Below, piece by piece: positions 1 through 8,326 of a stretch of 59,229 nucleotides of DNA. A program made the position numbers and the translations under genes. This DNA is from Rhizobium sp. CCGE 510. Its GTDB lineage: Bacteria; Pseudomonadota; Alphaproteobacteria; Rhizobiales; Rhizobiaceae. The notes under the pieces were generated by a model. It did no database searches, had not been told where the DNA came from, and was given only the letters and a program-made list of their open reading frames with translations. The stretch covers positions 1-59,229 of the forward strand of contig NZ_AEYF01000028.1 of the NCBI RefSeq assembly GCF_000292525.1, read 5' to 3'. Position 1 is the stretch's first letter. Each line of letters starts with the position of its first letter.

Positions 1-2
1 CC

Positions 3-464
3 GGCGACATCGTCACCGAAGCCGCCGACGCAGGGACCGACACGGTTAGCACGAACCTGGCGAGCTATACGCTTGCCGACAATGTCGAGAACCTGAGCTT
101 TGCTGGCACAGGGGCGTTTGCCGGAACAGGGAATGCGCTGAACAACGTTATCGTCGGCGGCAGTGGTTCTAATACGCTAACGGGTGGCGCCGGCAACGAT
201 ACCCTAACTGGTGGAGCGGCAGCCGACGTCTTCGTTTATTCGCCGAACTGGGGCCATGATACGATCACAAACTTCGTGGCAATCGGCTCCGCACATGACG
301 CGATCTCGATCGATCATAGTATTTTCGCCGACTGGGCATCGCTTTTGGCGGCAACCGGGCAGTCCGGGAGTGATACAATTATTACAGCCGATTCCGACAA
401 CAGCATAACGCTGAAGAATGTTGTTGTTTCAAGCCTTCAGTCGTGGGACTTTTTGTTTGCGTGA
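3..464 (+). CDS. RTX / hemolysin-type calcium-binding protein, C-terminal part
   Basis: The frame is open from the window edge and ends at the TGA before 465; the start lies outside the window. Two glycine/aspartate-rich nonapeptides of the GGxGxDxLT type are visible (GGAGNDTLTGG, about residues 62-72 of the fragment), preceded by repeats of the form DTVxTNLASYTLxxNVENLxxxG that are common in large rhizobial surface proteins. After the repeats comes a region of about 80 residues ending in the short hydrophobic tail WDFLFA, as expected for a C-terminal type I secretion signal. By family, such proteins bind Ca2+ outside the cell and leave through an ABC/MFP/TolC exporter. What the missing N-terminal part does (adhesin, enzyme or other) cannot be told from here. 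Confidence 0.8.
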   Translation, partial: GDIVTEAADAGTDTVSTNLASYTLADNVENLSFAGTGAFAGTGNALNNVIVGGSGSNTLTGGAGNDTLTGGAAADVFVYSPNWGHDTITNFVAIGSAHDAISIDHSIFADWASLLAATGQSGSDTIITADSDNSITLKNVVVSSLQSWDFLFA

Positions 465-517
465 CCTTCGCTCGAGCTTGTTGCATAAACTCTGCCCGGC
501 GGTTCGCGAAATGCCGC

Positions 518-1342
518 TCAGCTTTGGCTCTGGCTTTGCATCTGTCCGCCGTTCTCGACCTTCACGGTGACCGACAGGGTTTCGCCCGGCGTGCCGATGC
601 GCATGCCTGAAATCGGCGCGGCGTCGCGGTAGCAGAGGCCGGAGGCGACGCGGACGTAACGCGTGTCCGGGCAGATCTCGTTGGCAGGATCGAAGCCGAC
701 CCAGCCGAGGCCGGGGATATGAGCCTCGGCCCAGGCATGAGTCGCCGCCTGTTCGACTTTTTCCGCCATCATCAGATAGCCCGAGATATAACGCGCCGGC
801 ACCTGCAGGGCACGGGCGGCGGCAATGAAGATATGGGCATGGTCCTGGCAGACGCCGCTCTTCTTCTCCAGCGCCTGTTCGGCCGTCGTCTCGGTGTTGC
901 TGGTGCCGGGCTTATAATCGACCGTCTGGTGGATTGCTTCCATCAGTGCATGCATGCGAGCAAGGTCGTTATCGCCGCCGACGTCCTTGATCAGTTCCTT
1001 GACCAGCCTGCCACCCTTGGTCAGCGGGGTCTCGCGCAGGAAAAGCCAAAGCGGGCAGAAGCCGGTATGCGGGCCGGTGACGCCGTTGTTATCCGCCGTC
1101 TCGACCTCGCCTTCGGCCAGAATACGCGTTACGTCCTGCTCGCCTTCCAGCGAGACCAGGTTGACGTGATTGCCGTACTGGTCGTCATATTCCACCTCGG
1201 GGGTGGCGCCCTCGACGTTCAGCGACCAGCCGAGCACCTTCTGGGCGGGGCTTGTCGGCGGCGTCAGTCTCAGCCGCTGCAGCGAGAACTGCGCCGGTTC
1301 GTCGTAGCGATATTCGGTGAGGTGGCTGATTTTCAGTCTCAT
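518..1342 (-). CDS. transglutaminase-like cysteine peptidase family protein
   Basis: The product has 274 residues. An N-terminal beta-rich domain (about 1-110; starts MRLKISHLTEYRYD) is followed by a transglutaminase core. The catalytic Cys lies in KKSGVCQDHAHIF (about residue 165), the His in THAWAEAHIPGLGW and the Asp in GFDPANE, in the order Cys-His-Asp. It is the last gene of a three-gene minus-strand operon with the alpha-E protein (12-bp gap) and an ATP-grasp protein. By family these cytosolic proteins occur together in many proteobacteria, and a role in making or processing a peptide has been proposed but not shown here. Length and core motifs are normal for the family, so the family call is firm and the substrate unknown. 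Confidence 0.9.
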   Translation of the reverse strand: MRLKISHLTEYRYDEPAQFSLQRLRLTPPTSPAQKVLGWSLNVEGATPEVEYDDQYGNHVNLVSLEGEQDVTRILAEGEVETADNNGVTGPHTGFCPLWLFLRETPLTKGGRLVKELIKDVGGDNDLARMHALMEAIHQTVDYKPGTSNTETTAEQALEKKSGVCQDHAHIFIAAARALQVPARYISGYLMMAEKVEQAATHAWAEAHIPGLGWVGFDPANEICPDTRYVRVASGLCYRDAAPISGMRIGTPGETLSVTVKVENGGQMQSQSQS

Positions 1343-1354
1343 GTTCTGATCCGC

Positions 1355-2296
1355 TTAAACGTAGAACCGGTAGCCGTTGGAAATCTCGGCGCCGAGTTGA
1401 TTGTTGCGCGAGACGAAATCCTCCAGGAACTCATGCAGACCCTGATCCATGATATCGCGGATCGCCCGCGTCTGCAGCGTGGTGCGGATCGCATCGGCGG
1501 TATCGTGGGCAGGCAGCCGCTCCTCGTAATCCTGGGCGAGATAGCCGAGATTGCTGACGATCTTCTCGTAGCAATAGGCCAGCGAGCGCGGCATCTGGAC
1601 GTTCAGGGTCAGGAAGTCGGCAATGTTCATGGCGCGGTATTCGCCGTCATAGGCCCAGCTATAGGCGCGATGGGCGGAGACCGAGCGCAAAATCGATTCC
1701 CACTGGACGTTGTCGAGAGAGGAGCCGACGGCCGAAACCGAGGGCAGCAGCACGTAATATTTCACGTCGAGGATACGGCTGGTATTGTCGGCCCGCTCGA
1801 TGAAGGTGCCGATGCGGGCGAAATTATAGAGTTCGTTGCGCAGCGTCGAGCCATGGAAAGCGCCGCGGATCAGGCCGGCGCGGCGCTTGATGGCGTCGAT
1901 CACCTCCGGCATTTCGGCCGGCTTGACGCGTTTTTCGAGCAGCGACTTCAGGTCGATCCAGCATTCGTTGGTCGCTTCCCAGGTCTCCCGCGTCAGCGCG
2001 GTGCGCACCATGCGGGCATTGTTGCGGCCGGAGTCGATGCAGGACATGACGCTCGACGGGTTGGCCCGATCACGCAGCAGATAGTCGATCGCATCGGCAT
2101 TGGTCAGCTTCGTGTGGCCCTCGTCATAGGCCTCACGAACGCCGGCACTTTGCAGCACGCCATCCCAGTTGTCGTCGCCGGCGCTGCTGCGGGTCAGCGA
2201 CATGCGCAGCCCGGCATCGACCAGGCGGGCGATATTTTCGGCGCGCTCGATGTAACGGAACATCCAGTAGAGGCCGTTTGCGGTTCTTCCGAGCAT
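1355..2296 (-). CDS. alpha-E domain-containing protein (DUF403)
   Basis: The product has 313 residues and is nearly all helical. It begins MLGRTANGLYWMFRYIERAENIARLVD, the usual N-terminus of alpha-E (DUF403) proteins, and carries the typical internal stretch FIERADNTSRILDVKYY near residue 165. No membrane segment or signal peptide is seen. The start codon overlaps the stop of the upstream ATP-grasp gene by one base (position 2296), indicating coupled translation. The protein is a constant partner of circularly permuted ATP-grasp ligases and transglutaminase-like proteins. Its biochemical role is not established; an accessory role to the ligase is inferred from context. Confidence 0.9.
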   Translation of the reverse strand: MLGRTANGLYWMFRYIERAENIARLVDAGLRMSLTRSSAGDDNWDGVLQSAGVREAYDEGHTKLTNADAIDYLLRDRANPSSVMSCIDSGRNNARMVRTALTRETWEATNECWIDLKSLLEKRVKPAEMPEVIDAIKRRAGLIRGAFHGSTLRNELYNFARIGTFIERADNTSRILDVKYYVLLPSVSAVGSSLDNVQWESILRSVSAHRAYSWAYDGEYRAMNIADFLTLNVQMPRSLAYCYEKIVSNLGYLAQDYEERLPAHDTADAIRTTLQTRAIRDIMDQGLHEFLEDFVSRNNQLGAEISNGYRFYV

Positions 2297-3705
2297 CAGT
2301 CCTCCAATACCCAGGTGTCTTTGGTGCCGCCGCCCTGGCTCGAATTGACCACCAGCGAGCCCTGCTTCAACGCCACGCGGGTGAGCCCGCCCGGAATGAT
2401 CTGAACCTTGTCGGAGACGAGCACATAGGGGCGAAGGTCGACATGGCGCGGGGCAATGCCCTTGTTGACGAGGATCGGCACGGTGGAGAGCGACAGCGTC
2501 GGCTGGGCGATGTAGTTGGTCGGCTTGGCCTTCAGCTTCTCGGCGAAATCGGCGCGCTCTTTCTTCGATGCCGTCGGTCCCACAAGCATGCCATAGCCGC
2601 CGGAGCCGTGCACTTCCTTGACGACCAATTCTTCGAGATGCTCCAGCACGTATTTCAGGCTTGAGGCTTCCGAACAGCGCCAGGTCGGGACGTTTTCCAG
2701 CAGCGCCTTGCTGCCGGTGTAGAATTCGACGATCTCCGGCATATAGGAGTAGATCGCCTTGTCGTCGCAGATGCCGGTGCCCGGAGCGTTGGCGATGGTG
2801 ATGTTGCCGGAGCGGTAGACGTCCATGATGCCTGGGATGCCGAGCGCGGAATCGGCCCGAAAGGTCAGGGGGTCGAGGAAGTCGTCGTCGACGCGGCGGT
2901 AGAGCACGTCGATCGCCTCGTAACCGCGGGTGGTCCGCATCTTCACCTTGCCGTCGATGACGCGCAGATCCGAGCCTTCGACCAGTTCGACGCCCATCAT
3001 GTCGGCGAGGAAGGAATGCTCATAATAGGCCGAATTATAGATGCCGGGCGTCAGCACGGCGACACGCGGTTTGCCGGTGCAGCCGGGAGGTGCCAGCGAG
3101 GCGAGGCTCTGGCGCAGGAGGTAGGGATAGTCTTCGACGCGCTGCACCTTGTTCTCGTGAAAGAGCTCCGGGAACATCTGCATCATGGTTTCCCGGTTTT
3201 CCAGCATGTAGCTGACGCCGGAGGGCGTACGGGCATTGTCCTCGAGCACGTAGAACTGGTCCTCGCCGGTGCGCACTATGTCGGTGCCGACGATGTGGGT
3301 GTAGACGCCGCCGGGCGGGCGGAAGCCGATCATCTCAGGGATGAAGGTGACGTTGTTCTCGATCAGTTCGCGCGGAACGCGGCCGGCGCGAATGATCTCC
3401 TGCTTATGATAGATATCGTCGAGAAAGGCGTTGAGCGCGATCACCCGCTGCTCGATGCCCTGGGCGAGCTTGCGCCATTCGCGGGCGGAGATGATGCGGG
3501 GAATGATGTCGAAAGGGATGAGCTTTTCGGAGCTGTCGGCGTGGCCATAGACCGCGAAGGTGATGCCGGTTTTTCGGAAGATATTTTCCGCATCGCGTGA
3601 CTTGGCAATCAGATGCGCCCGGTCTTGGCTGTTGTACCACTCGAAATATTTTTCATAAGGCGGGCGAGAACTTTCGTCCCCGGTAATCATTTCGTCAAAT
3701 GCCAA
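2296..3705 (-). CDS. circularly permuted type 2 ATP-grasp protein (DUF404/DUF407)
   Basis: The product has 469 residues, the usual length. It contains the family motifs GVYTHIVGTDIVR, VLEDNARTPSGVSYMLENR (about 170-190), IANAPGTGICDDKAIYSYMPE (about 310) and VVKEVHGSGGYGMLVG (about 365), which together form the permuted ATP-grasp fold. By family it should be a carboxylate-amine ligase that forms a peptide-like bond with ATP; the substrate is unknown. It is the first gene of the ATP-grasp / alpha-E / transglutaminase operon. The start at 3705 is preceded on the minus strand by AAAAAGGGGAGCC, a good ribosome-binding site, and the promoter should lie between 3706 and about 3900. Confidence 0.9.
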   Translation of the reverse strand: MAFDEMITGDESSRPPYEKYFEWYNSQDRAHLIAKSRDAENIFRKTGITFAVYGHADSSEKLIPFDIIPRIISAREWRKLAQGIEQRVIALNAFLDDIYHKQEIIRAGRVPRELIENNVTFIPEMIGFRPPGGVYTHIVGTDIVRTGEDQFYVLEDNARTPSGVSYMLENRETMMQMFPELFHENKVQRVEDYPYLLRQSLASLAPPGCTGKPRVAVLTPGIYNSAYYEHSFLADMMGVELVEGSDLRVIDGKVKMRTTRGYEAIDVLYRRVDDDFLDPLTFRADSALGIPGIMDVYRSGNITIANAPGTGICDDKAIYSYMPEIVEFYTGSKALLENVPTWRCSEASSLKYVLEHLEELVVKEVHGSGGYGMLVGPTASKKERADFAEKLKAKPTNYIAQPTLSLSTVPILVNKGIAPRHVDLRPYVLVSDKVQIIPGGLTRVALKQGSLVVNSSQGGGTKDTWVLED

Positions 3706-4287
3706 AGGTGTGGCTCCCCTTTTTGTTCATTTGAATACAACGCAAATGGCAATGCAAGAACCATGCGCAGTTCGAGGAAAAGATTTTGCGCTGCGGGAAA
3801 CCAAGGGATCCGGGTATCTGAAATGATGCGATGCGGGGGTGCGGATGATTATTTCGCAAAAGCTGCACAAAATGTAAGCAGGTGATGATTTTTAGTCCGC
3901 TGAGAGGGTTAAAGGTGCAGGCACAACTGCAACGCTCTTGTGATCGGGAGAAAGCTTGCCGTGTGGCACCCCCCTCTGCCCTGCCGGGTATCTCCCCACA
4001 GGTGGGAAGATTGGGCCAGGCGCAATAACTTCCCCAAACAATTAACGTCCAGCACAGCGAGACAGCAGATGAAGACAGGAAGCGCAAGCCACTTGTCGAT
4101 CTCCCCCGGCAGGGCAGAGGCGGGTGCCACACGGCACCTGTTCTGCCGCAGGAGCGGCGCGAGATACGCTTCTCCTTCGCCTCACAACCATCAGCGAAAT
4201 TTCAGATAAGCTTCAACGCTTGGACTTTGACTGCGCCGCCGGTTGCGGCTATCAGCGCGGCCAAACCTTCCCCCCCGCGAGCCGCCC
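3706..4287. other. intergenic region holding a MITE-like element
   Basis: This is a 580-bp gap between two divergent genes. Short reading frames here lack ribosome-binding sites and family resemblance. The gap holds the promoter side of the ATP-grasp operon, an AT-richer stretch (3706-3950), the inverted-repeat element at 3957-4136, and about 150 bp in front of the DMT transporter gene. Confidence 0.6.
3957..4136. repeat. MITE-like inverted-repeat element, copy 1
   Basis: The ends 3957-3987 and 4106-4136 are inverted copies of each other (about 31 bases, one mismatch), separated by about 118 bases. Each end carries the core CTCTGCCCTGCCGG or its complement. The interior contains TTCCCCAAACAATTAA, nearly the same as in the second copy at 47450-47625, and the span of the shared core is the same (176 bases). 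No open frame fits inside and no clear target-site duplication was seen. It resembles a non-autonomous mobile palindromic element of rhizobial intergenic regions; the family name cannot be fixed without a search. Confidence 0.75.
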
Positions 4288-5184
4288 ATGTCCCTCGACC
4301 GCTTTGCCCCTGCCGTTTTCGTCCTGCTCTGGTCTACGGGCTGGGTGGTGGCGAAATATGCCTCGCTGCACTCCGAGCCCTTCACCTTTCTTTCGATCCG
4401 CTACGCGCTGTCGGCTGCGGCCTTCCTGGGGCTCTGCCTGATGGCGCGGGCGCAATGGCCGACAAGCCAGGCGACGTGGCTGCGCGCTATCTATTCCGGT
4501 TTCTTTCTGCATGGTTTCTATCTCGCCGGCCTCTGGTGGGCGATCGCCAATGGCGTGCCTGCCGGCGTATCGGGTATCATCGCGGCGCTGCAACCGCTTT
4601 TCACGGCGATGGCAGCGCCCTTCCTGGTCGGCGAGCGGCTGCAGCAGGCACAGAAATTCGGCCTTGGCCTCGGCTTCATCGGCATCGCCATCGCCATTTC
4701 GCCGAAGCTCCTCGATCCGGCGACCGCCGATCTCACACATGCCGCTCTGCCGCTGGCGATCAACCTCATTGCCATGGGGTCCGTCACCTACGGCACGCTC
4801 TACCAGAAGAAACACCTGCAATCCGGCGACCTCAGGACCATCGCGACACTGCAATATGTCGGGGCTCTGATCCTCACCCTGCCGCTTTCGCTGATCTTCG
4901 AGCATCAACATTTCGATGGCTCGGCGCAGGCCTATGGCGCTCTCGCCTGGTCGGTCTTCGGCCTGTCGATGGGCGGCGTCGGGTTGCTGCTTTATCTGAT
5001 TCGCCGGGGGCAGGTCTCGCGCGCCGCTTCGCTGATCTACCTAATGCCGCCAGCCGTCGCCCTTGAGGCCTTCATCGTCTTCGGGGAACCGCTGACTGTG
5101 CCGCTGATCGTCGGCACCATGGTGGTCGTGACGGGGGTCTATCTGACGAACCGCAGGGCACTCAGCGAACCTGCGGAGGCGTAG
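4288..5184 (+). CDS. DMT family transporter (EamA domains)
   Basis: The product has 298 residues from the ATG at 4288. The frame is open further upstream to 4243, but only the residues after 4288 look like a membrane-protein start (MSLDRFAPAVFVLLWSTGW). About ten hydrophobic segments form two EamA repeats; the second starts near residue 150 (AINLIAMGSVTYGTLYQKK). The family comprises inner-membrane drug/metabolite transporters that often export amino acids or other small metabolites; the substrate cannot be predicted. The gene stands alone, ends a few bases before a strong terminator and converges with the helicase gene. Confidence 0.9.
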   Translation: MSLDRFAPAVFVLLWSTGWVVAKYASLHSEPFTFLSIRYALSAAAFLGLCLMARAQWPTSQATWLRAIYSGFFLHGFYLAGLWWAIANGVPAGVSGIIAALQPLFTAMAAPFLVGERLQQAQKFGLGLGFIGIAIAISPKLLDPATADLTHAALPLAINLIAMGSVTYGTLYQKKHLQSGDLRTIATLQYVGALILTLPLSLIFEHQHFDGSAQAYGALAWSVFGLSMGGVGLLLYLIRRGQVSRAASLIYLMPPAVALEAFIVFGEPLTVPLIVGTMVVVTGVYLTNRRALSEPAEA

Positions 5185-5187
5185 ATA

Positions 5188-5220
5188 GCAAAAAGGCCGG
5201 AGATATCCCCGGCCTTTTGC
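5188..5220. terminator. bidirectional rho-independent terminator
   Basis: A GC-rich stem (GGCCGG paired with CCGGCC) is flanked by A-run and T-run arms (GCAAAAAGG ... CCTTTTGC, then CTTTTTC). It lies between the converging DMT transporter (stop at 5184) and the DEAD-box helicase (stop at 5241) and can serve both strands. Confidence 0.85.
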
Positions 5221-5240
5221 TTTTTCAGTCTATCAATGCT

Positions 5241-6902
5241 CTAGGCGCGTTCGCGGCGCTGGCCGCCGCCATTGCGGGAGCCGGAGCCACCGCGGCGATC
5301 ACCGCCGTTGCCATCGCGGCGGGGTTCGCCGCCCTGGGCCTGCTGCGGGCCGCGGTCTTCGCCGTGCTTGCGAGCCGGGCGGCCGTGGGCGTGGCGGCCG
5401 TTGCCGCGATGATGACCGCTCGGCTCGCCATTGGCATGATGGCTATTGGGGCCGCCATGGGCGGGACGCTGCGGCTTTGCCGAGGGGCGGAAGTCGGAGG
5501 TCGAAGCCAGATCGTTGTCGGGACCAAGGTTCGGGCTGGCTTCGCCGCGGCGCTGACCGCGGAAATCCTCGTTGCGAGCGGTGCGTTCGGGACGCGGACG
5601 GCGCTCCTGGCGGCTGCCGCGATGCTCCGAACGGTTCTGGTCGCCACGGCCTTCGCCGCGAGCCTGACCTTCGCGACCCTGGCCTTCGCGACCTTGACCC
5701 TGGCCGCCCCCGCGGTTGCGGTTGTTGCCATTGCCGTTTCCGCGGCGGGGGCCGGCGCTGCTGATATTGACCGGCGCTTCGCCGCTTGCGACCGTGATGT
5801 CGATGCCCATCAGGCGCTCGATGTCACGCAGCAGCTTGGCTTCGTCGGGGGCGCAGAAGGCAATCGCGATGCCGTCGCGGCCGGCGCGCGCCGTGCGGCC
5901 GATGCGGTGAACATAGGCGTCGGGCACTTCGGGCAGGTCGTAGTTGTAGACGTGGCTGACGGCCGGAATGTCGATGCCGCGGGCGGCAACGTCGGTGGCG
6001 ATCAGCGTCTTGATGCTACCATCGCGGAAGGCTTTCAGCGCCCGCTCGCGCTGGCCCTGGCTCTTGTTGCCATGGATCGAGGCGACGGAATAGCCGATGT
6101 TTTCGAGATGCTTCATCAGCTTCTCCGCGCCGTGCTTGGTGCGCAGGAAGACGATGGCGCGGCCATCGGGGTTTTCAGTCAGCGACTTGCGCAGCAGTTC
6201 CGTCTTGTCGTTCTTGCCGGCGACGAAATGGACATACTGCTCGACCTTGTCGGCAGCCTTGCCGGGCGGTGTGACTTCGACCTTGACGGGATCGACGAGA
6301 TAGTCACCAGCGAGATCGGCGATCGCCTTCGGCATGGTGGCCGAGAAAAGCATGGTCTGGCGCTTCTTCGGCACCATCTTGGCGATCTTGCGCAGATCAT
6401 GCACGAAGCCGAGGTCGAGCATCTGATCGGCTTCATCAAGCACGAGATAGCGGACCGTGGTCAGCGAGATGGCACGGCGATTGATGAGGTCAAGCAGGCG
6501 GCCGGGCGTGGCGACGAGGATATCGGTGCCCTTTTCGAGCTGAAGCTGCTGCTTGTTGATCGAAACGCCGCCGACGACGACATTGATGCGCAGGTGCGAC
6601 TTGCGGATGAACTTCTTCAGGCTCTCGGCGATCTGGTTCACCAGTTCGCGGGTCGGCGCCAGGATCAGGGTCCGCGTCGTGCGGTTGTCGGGACGGCGTT
6701 CGTCGGCAAGCAGCTTTTCGATCAGCGGCAGGCCGAAAGCGGCAGTCTTGCCGGTGCCGGTCTGGGCAAGGCCGATCAGGTCGCGGCCTTCGAGGAGGAG
6801 AGGAATGGCATGTTCCTGGATCGGGGTCGGCGTTTCGATGCCGAGCTGGAACAAAGTAGCGACGATCGGCTTGGAGACACCAAGCGATTCAAAATTAGTC
6901 AA
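5241..6902 (-). CDS. DEAD/DEAH-box ATP-dependent RNA helicase
   Basis: The product has 553 residues if it starts at the TTG at 6902 (LTNFESLGVSK), which is preceded by CGAAAGGTAATGCC, a fair ribosome-binding site. The open frame continues to 7040, but that part does not look like a helicase. Visible motifs in order: Q motif (TPIQEHAI), AQTGTGKT, PTRELVNQI, DEAD (VLDEADQMLDLGF), SAT, and C-terminal RGIDIPAVSHVYNYDLPE and HRIGRTARAGRDG. The last 150 residues are low complexity, rich in Gly, Arg, Asn and Gln, typical of RhlE-like helicases and probably RNA binding. The expected role is RNA unwinding in ribosome assembly or mRNA turnover in the cytoplasm. Confidence 0.93.
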   Translation of the reverse strand: MTNFESLGVSKPIVATLFQLGIETPTPIQEHAIPLLLEGRDLIGLAQTGTGKTAAFGLPLIEKLLADERRPDNRTTRTLILAPTRELVNQIAESLKKFIRKSHLRINVVVGGVSINKQQLQLEKGTDILVATPGRLLDLINRRAISLTTVRYLVLDEADQMLDLGFVHDLRKIAKMVPKKRQTMLFSATMPKAIADLAGDYLVDPVKVEVTPPGKAADKVEQYVHFVAGKNDKTELLRKSLTENPDGRAIVFLRTKHGAEKLMKHLENIGYSVASIHGNKSQGQRERALKAFRDGSIKTLIATDVAARGIDIPAVSHVYNYDLPEVPDAYVHRIGRTARAGRDGIAIAFCAPDEAKLLRDIERLMGIDITVASGEAPVNISSAGPRRGNGNGNNRNRGGGQGQGREGQGREGQARGEGRGDQNRSEHRGSRQERRPRPERTARNEDFRGQRRGEASPNLGPDNDLASTSDFRPSAKPQRPAHGGPNSHHANGEPSGHHRGNGRHAHGRPARKHGEDRGPQQAQGGEPRRDGNGGDRRGGSGSRNGGGQRRERA

Positions 6903-7196
6903 GGCATTACCTTTCGGGGCGCCACAACGACTATCGCCGGAACGCACCATGCGATCCGGTTTCATTCTGGCGTCAAGAACCCCGCGTGAAGTGGGAACTT
7001 GTGAGTTGGAAAAAGCTTTCCAGCGCTTCTGGCCGCTCATGGGAGTGCGGCGCTCTATCGAAATGCGCTTTTGTCCCTTCTTCCTGCGTCCGTATTTTCT
7101 AGCAGGGGCACGCTCACGCGGCGGCCGGAAGGGTGAAAGCTGACCCGCATTTGGGCTAGTTCTCTTACAAAGTCAAGTGCGGTGCACAAGAAAGCC

Positions 7197-8312
7197 TCAG
7201 CCAGCCTCGAGAGAAGGCATGACGAGCACGAAGCTCTCCGATGCGCCCTCGACGCCGTTGACGAGGATGGCGATGCGATGTTTACCGGGATAATAGCGCC
7301 GGGTGGTGATCGGCCGCACGGCGTGGCGGCGTTCGATCGCCTGGCTTTGCCCCGGCGCGAGCGTGATCGCCTTACACTTGAAGACCTTGGGCGAGAGCGA
7401 ACCGTCACCCTTCACGTGGTGGATGGCGTAGTCGATCATCAGCGATTGCGGGGTCTCGCCGGCATTCGTCACGAGAATTTCGAAATCCAGCCCTTCGCCG
7501 AACATCACTTCGCCGTTCACAAGGCGCAGTTTACATGTGAGGGAAGCGGCAGCGGCGAAGCCGAAATTGGCGAGCGCCTGCGCGTGGCCGTTCTTCAGCA
7601 GCGTCCGCGAAGCATGTCTCAGCAGGCGGCGACGTTCAGGCGACGCCCCGGCGATATGGCCGGCGATGAAGGCGGCGACCAGATCCGGATGATCCTTGGC
7701 GATGTCGTTCAGGCTGTTGGCGACCGAGCGCCGCACATAATCCTCCGGATCGTCGATCAGCGCGGTCAGGATGGGCAGGATCGGCGCCGGGTCCTTCACC
7801 AACTGCGGCAGGCGCATCGCCCAGGGCAGACGTGGCCGCGTTCCCTCGCTCGCCAGCCGGCGCACATGCCGGTCGGGCTCGTCGACCCATCCGGAAATGA
7901 CGGCGAGCGCCCGTTGCTGGTCGCGGTTGATGAAGGGGCGGATGCCGTATTCGGCGGTGAAATGCGGCGTCAGCACCTTCAGCAGATCGAGGCCGAGCTC
8001 GAAATGATCGAGACCGCGGGAGGCGATGAACTGGTTGACCGGCAGCAGCATCCAGCCTGATAGACCGGGTGTGCCGGCGGCCGGCAAGCTCGCCTTTAGG
8101 ATAGCGGCTGCCTCCCGAAAATCATCGGGAAGCGTGGCAAACAGCGCATCACGGATCAGGGCCGAGCGCTCCATCAGCTCCAGGGCCGAGAGGCCATCGG
8201 TTGCCAGCGCCACGAAGCGGTCCTTATCGAAGGAGGGCGCATTGGCGGCGATGCGATCACACATCTCGGCGACCAGCGCCTCATGCAGCAGGTTCTTGAG
8301 CGGTTCCGGCAT
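7197..8312 (-). CDS. DNA alkylation repair-like HEAT-repeat protein
   Basis: The product has 371 residues from the ATG at 8312, which follows AGGTAGGAGGATCAGC, a strong ribosome-binding site; an open frame continues upstream to 8450 but overlaps the neighbouring gene. The middle holds helical HEAT-like repeats (for example DDPEDYVRRSVANSLNDIAKDHP, about 195-220) as in AlkD/AlkC-type DNA glycosylases. The C-terminal part (about 270-371) is beta-rich and similar in layout to AlkC-type proteins. By family it would remove alkylated bases from DNA. The catalytic residues could not be assigned with certainty. It follows the unknown protein at 8327-9250 by 14 bases, so the two are probably one operon. 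Confidence 0.78.
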   Translation of the reverse strand: MPEPLKNLLHEALVAEMCDRIAANAPSFDKDRFVALATDGLSALELMERSALIRDALFATLPDDFREAAAILKASLPAAGTPGLSGWMLLPVNQFIASRGLDHFELGLDLLKVLTPHFTAEYGIRPFINRDQQRALAVISGWVDEPDRHVRRLASEGTRPRLPWAMRLPQLVKDPAPILPILTALIDDPEDYVRRSVANSLNDIAKDHPDLVAAFIAGHIAGASPERRRLLRHASRTLLKNGHAQALANFGFAAAASLTCKLRLVNGEVMFGEGLDFEILVTNAGETPQSLMIDYAIHHVKGDGSLSPKVFKCKAITLAPGQSQAIERRHAVRPITTRRYYPGKHRIAILVNGVEGASESFVLVMPSLEAG

Positions 8313-8326
8313 GCTGATCCTCCTAC

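Noticed and set aside
719..2404. A 561-codon plus-strand frame across the transglutaminase and alpha-E genes
   Set aside because: It is antisense to two clear genes, has low-complexity arginine/alanine-rich composition and no ribosome-binding site or family features; high-GC DNA often gives such shadows.
3957..4136. CRISPR array or tRNA gene
   Set aside because: The repeats are inverted and only two arms exist; no regular direct repeats with spacers and no cloverleaf were found here or elsewhere in the window.
5217..6989. A 590-codon plus-strand frame opposite the helicase
   Set aside because: Shadow of the Gly/Arg-rich helicase gene; the alanine-rich product resembles nothing and crosses the terminator region.
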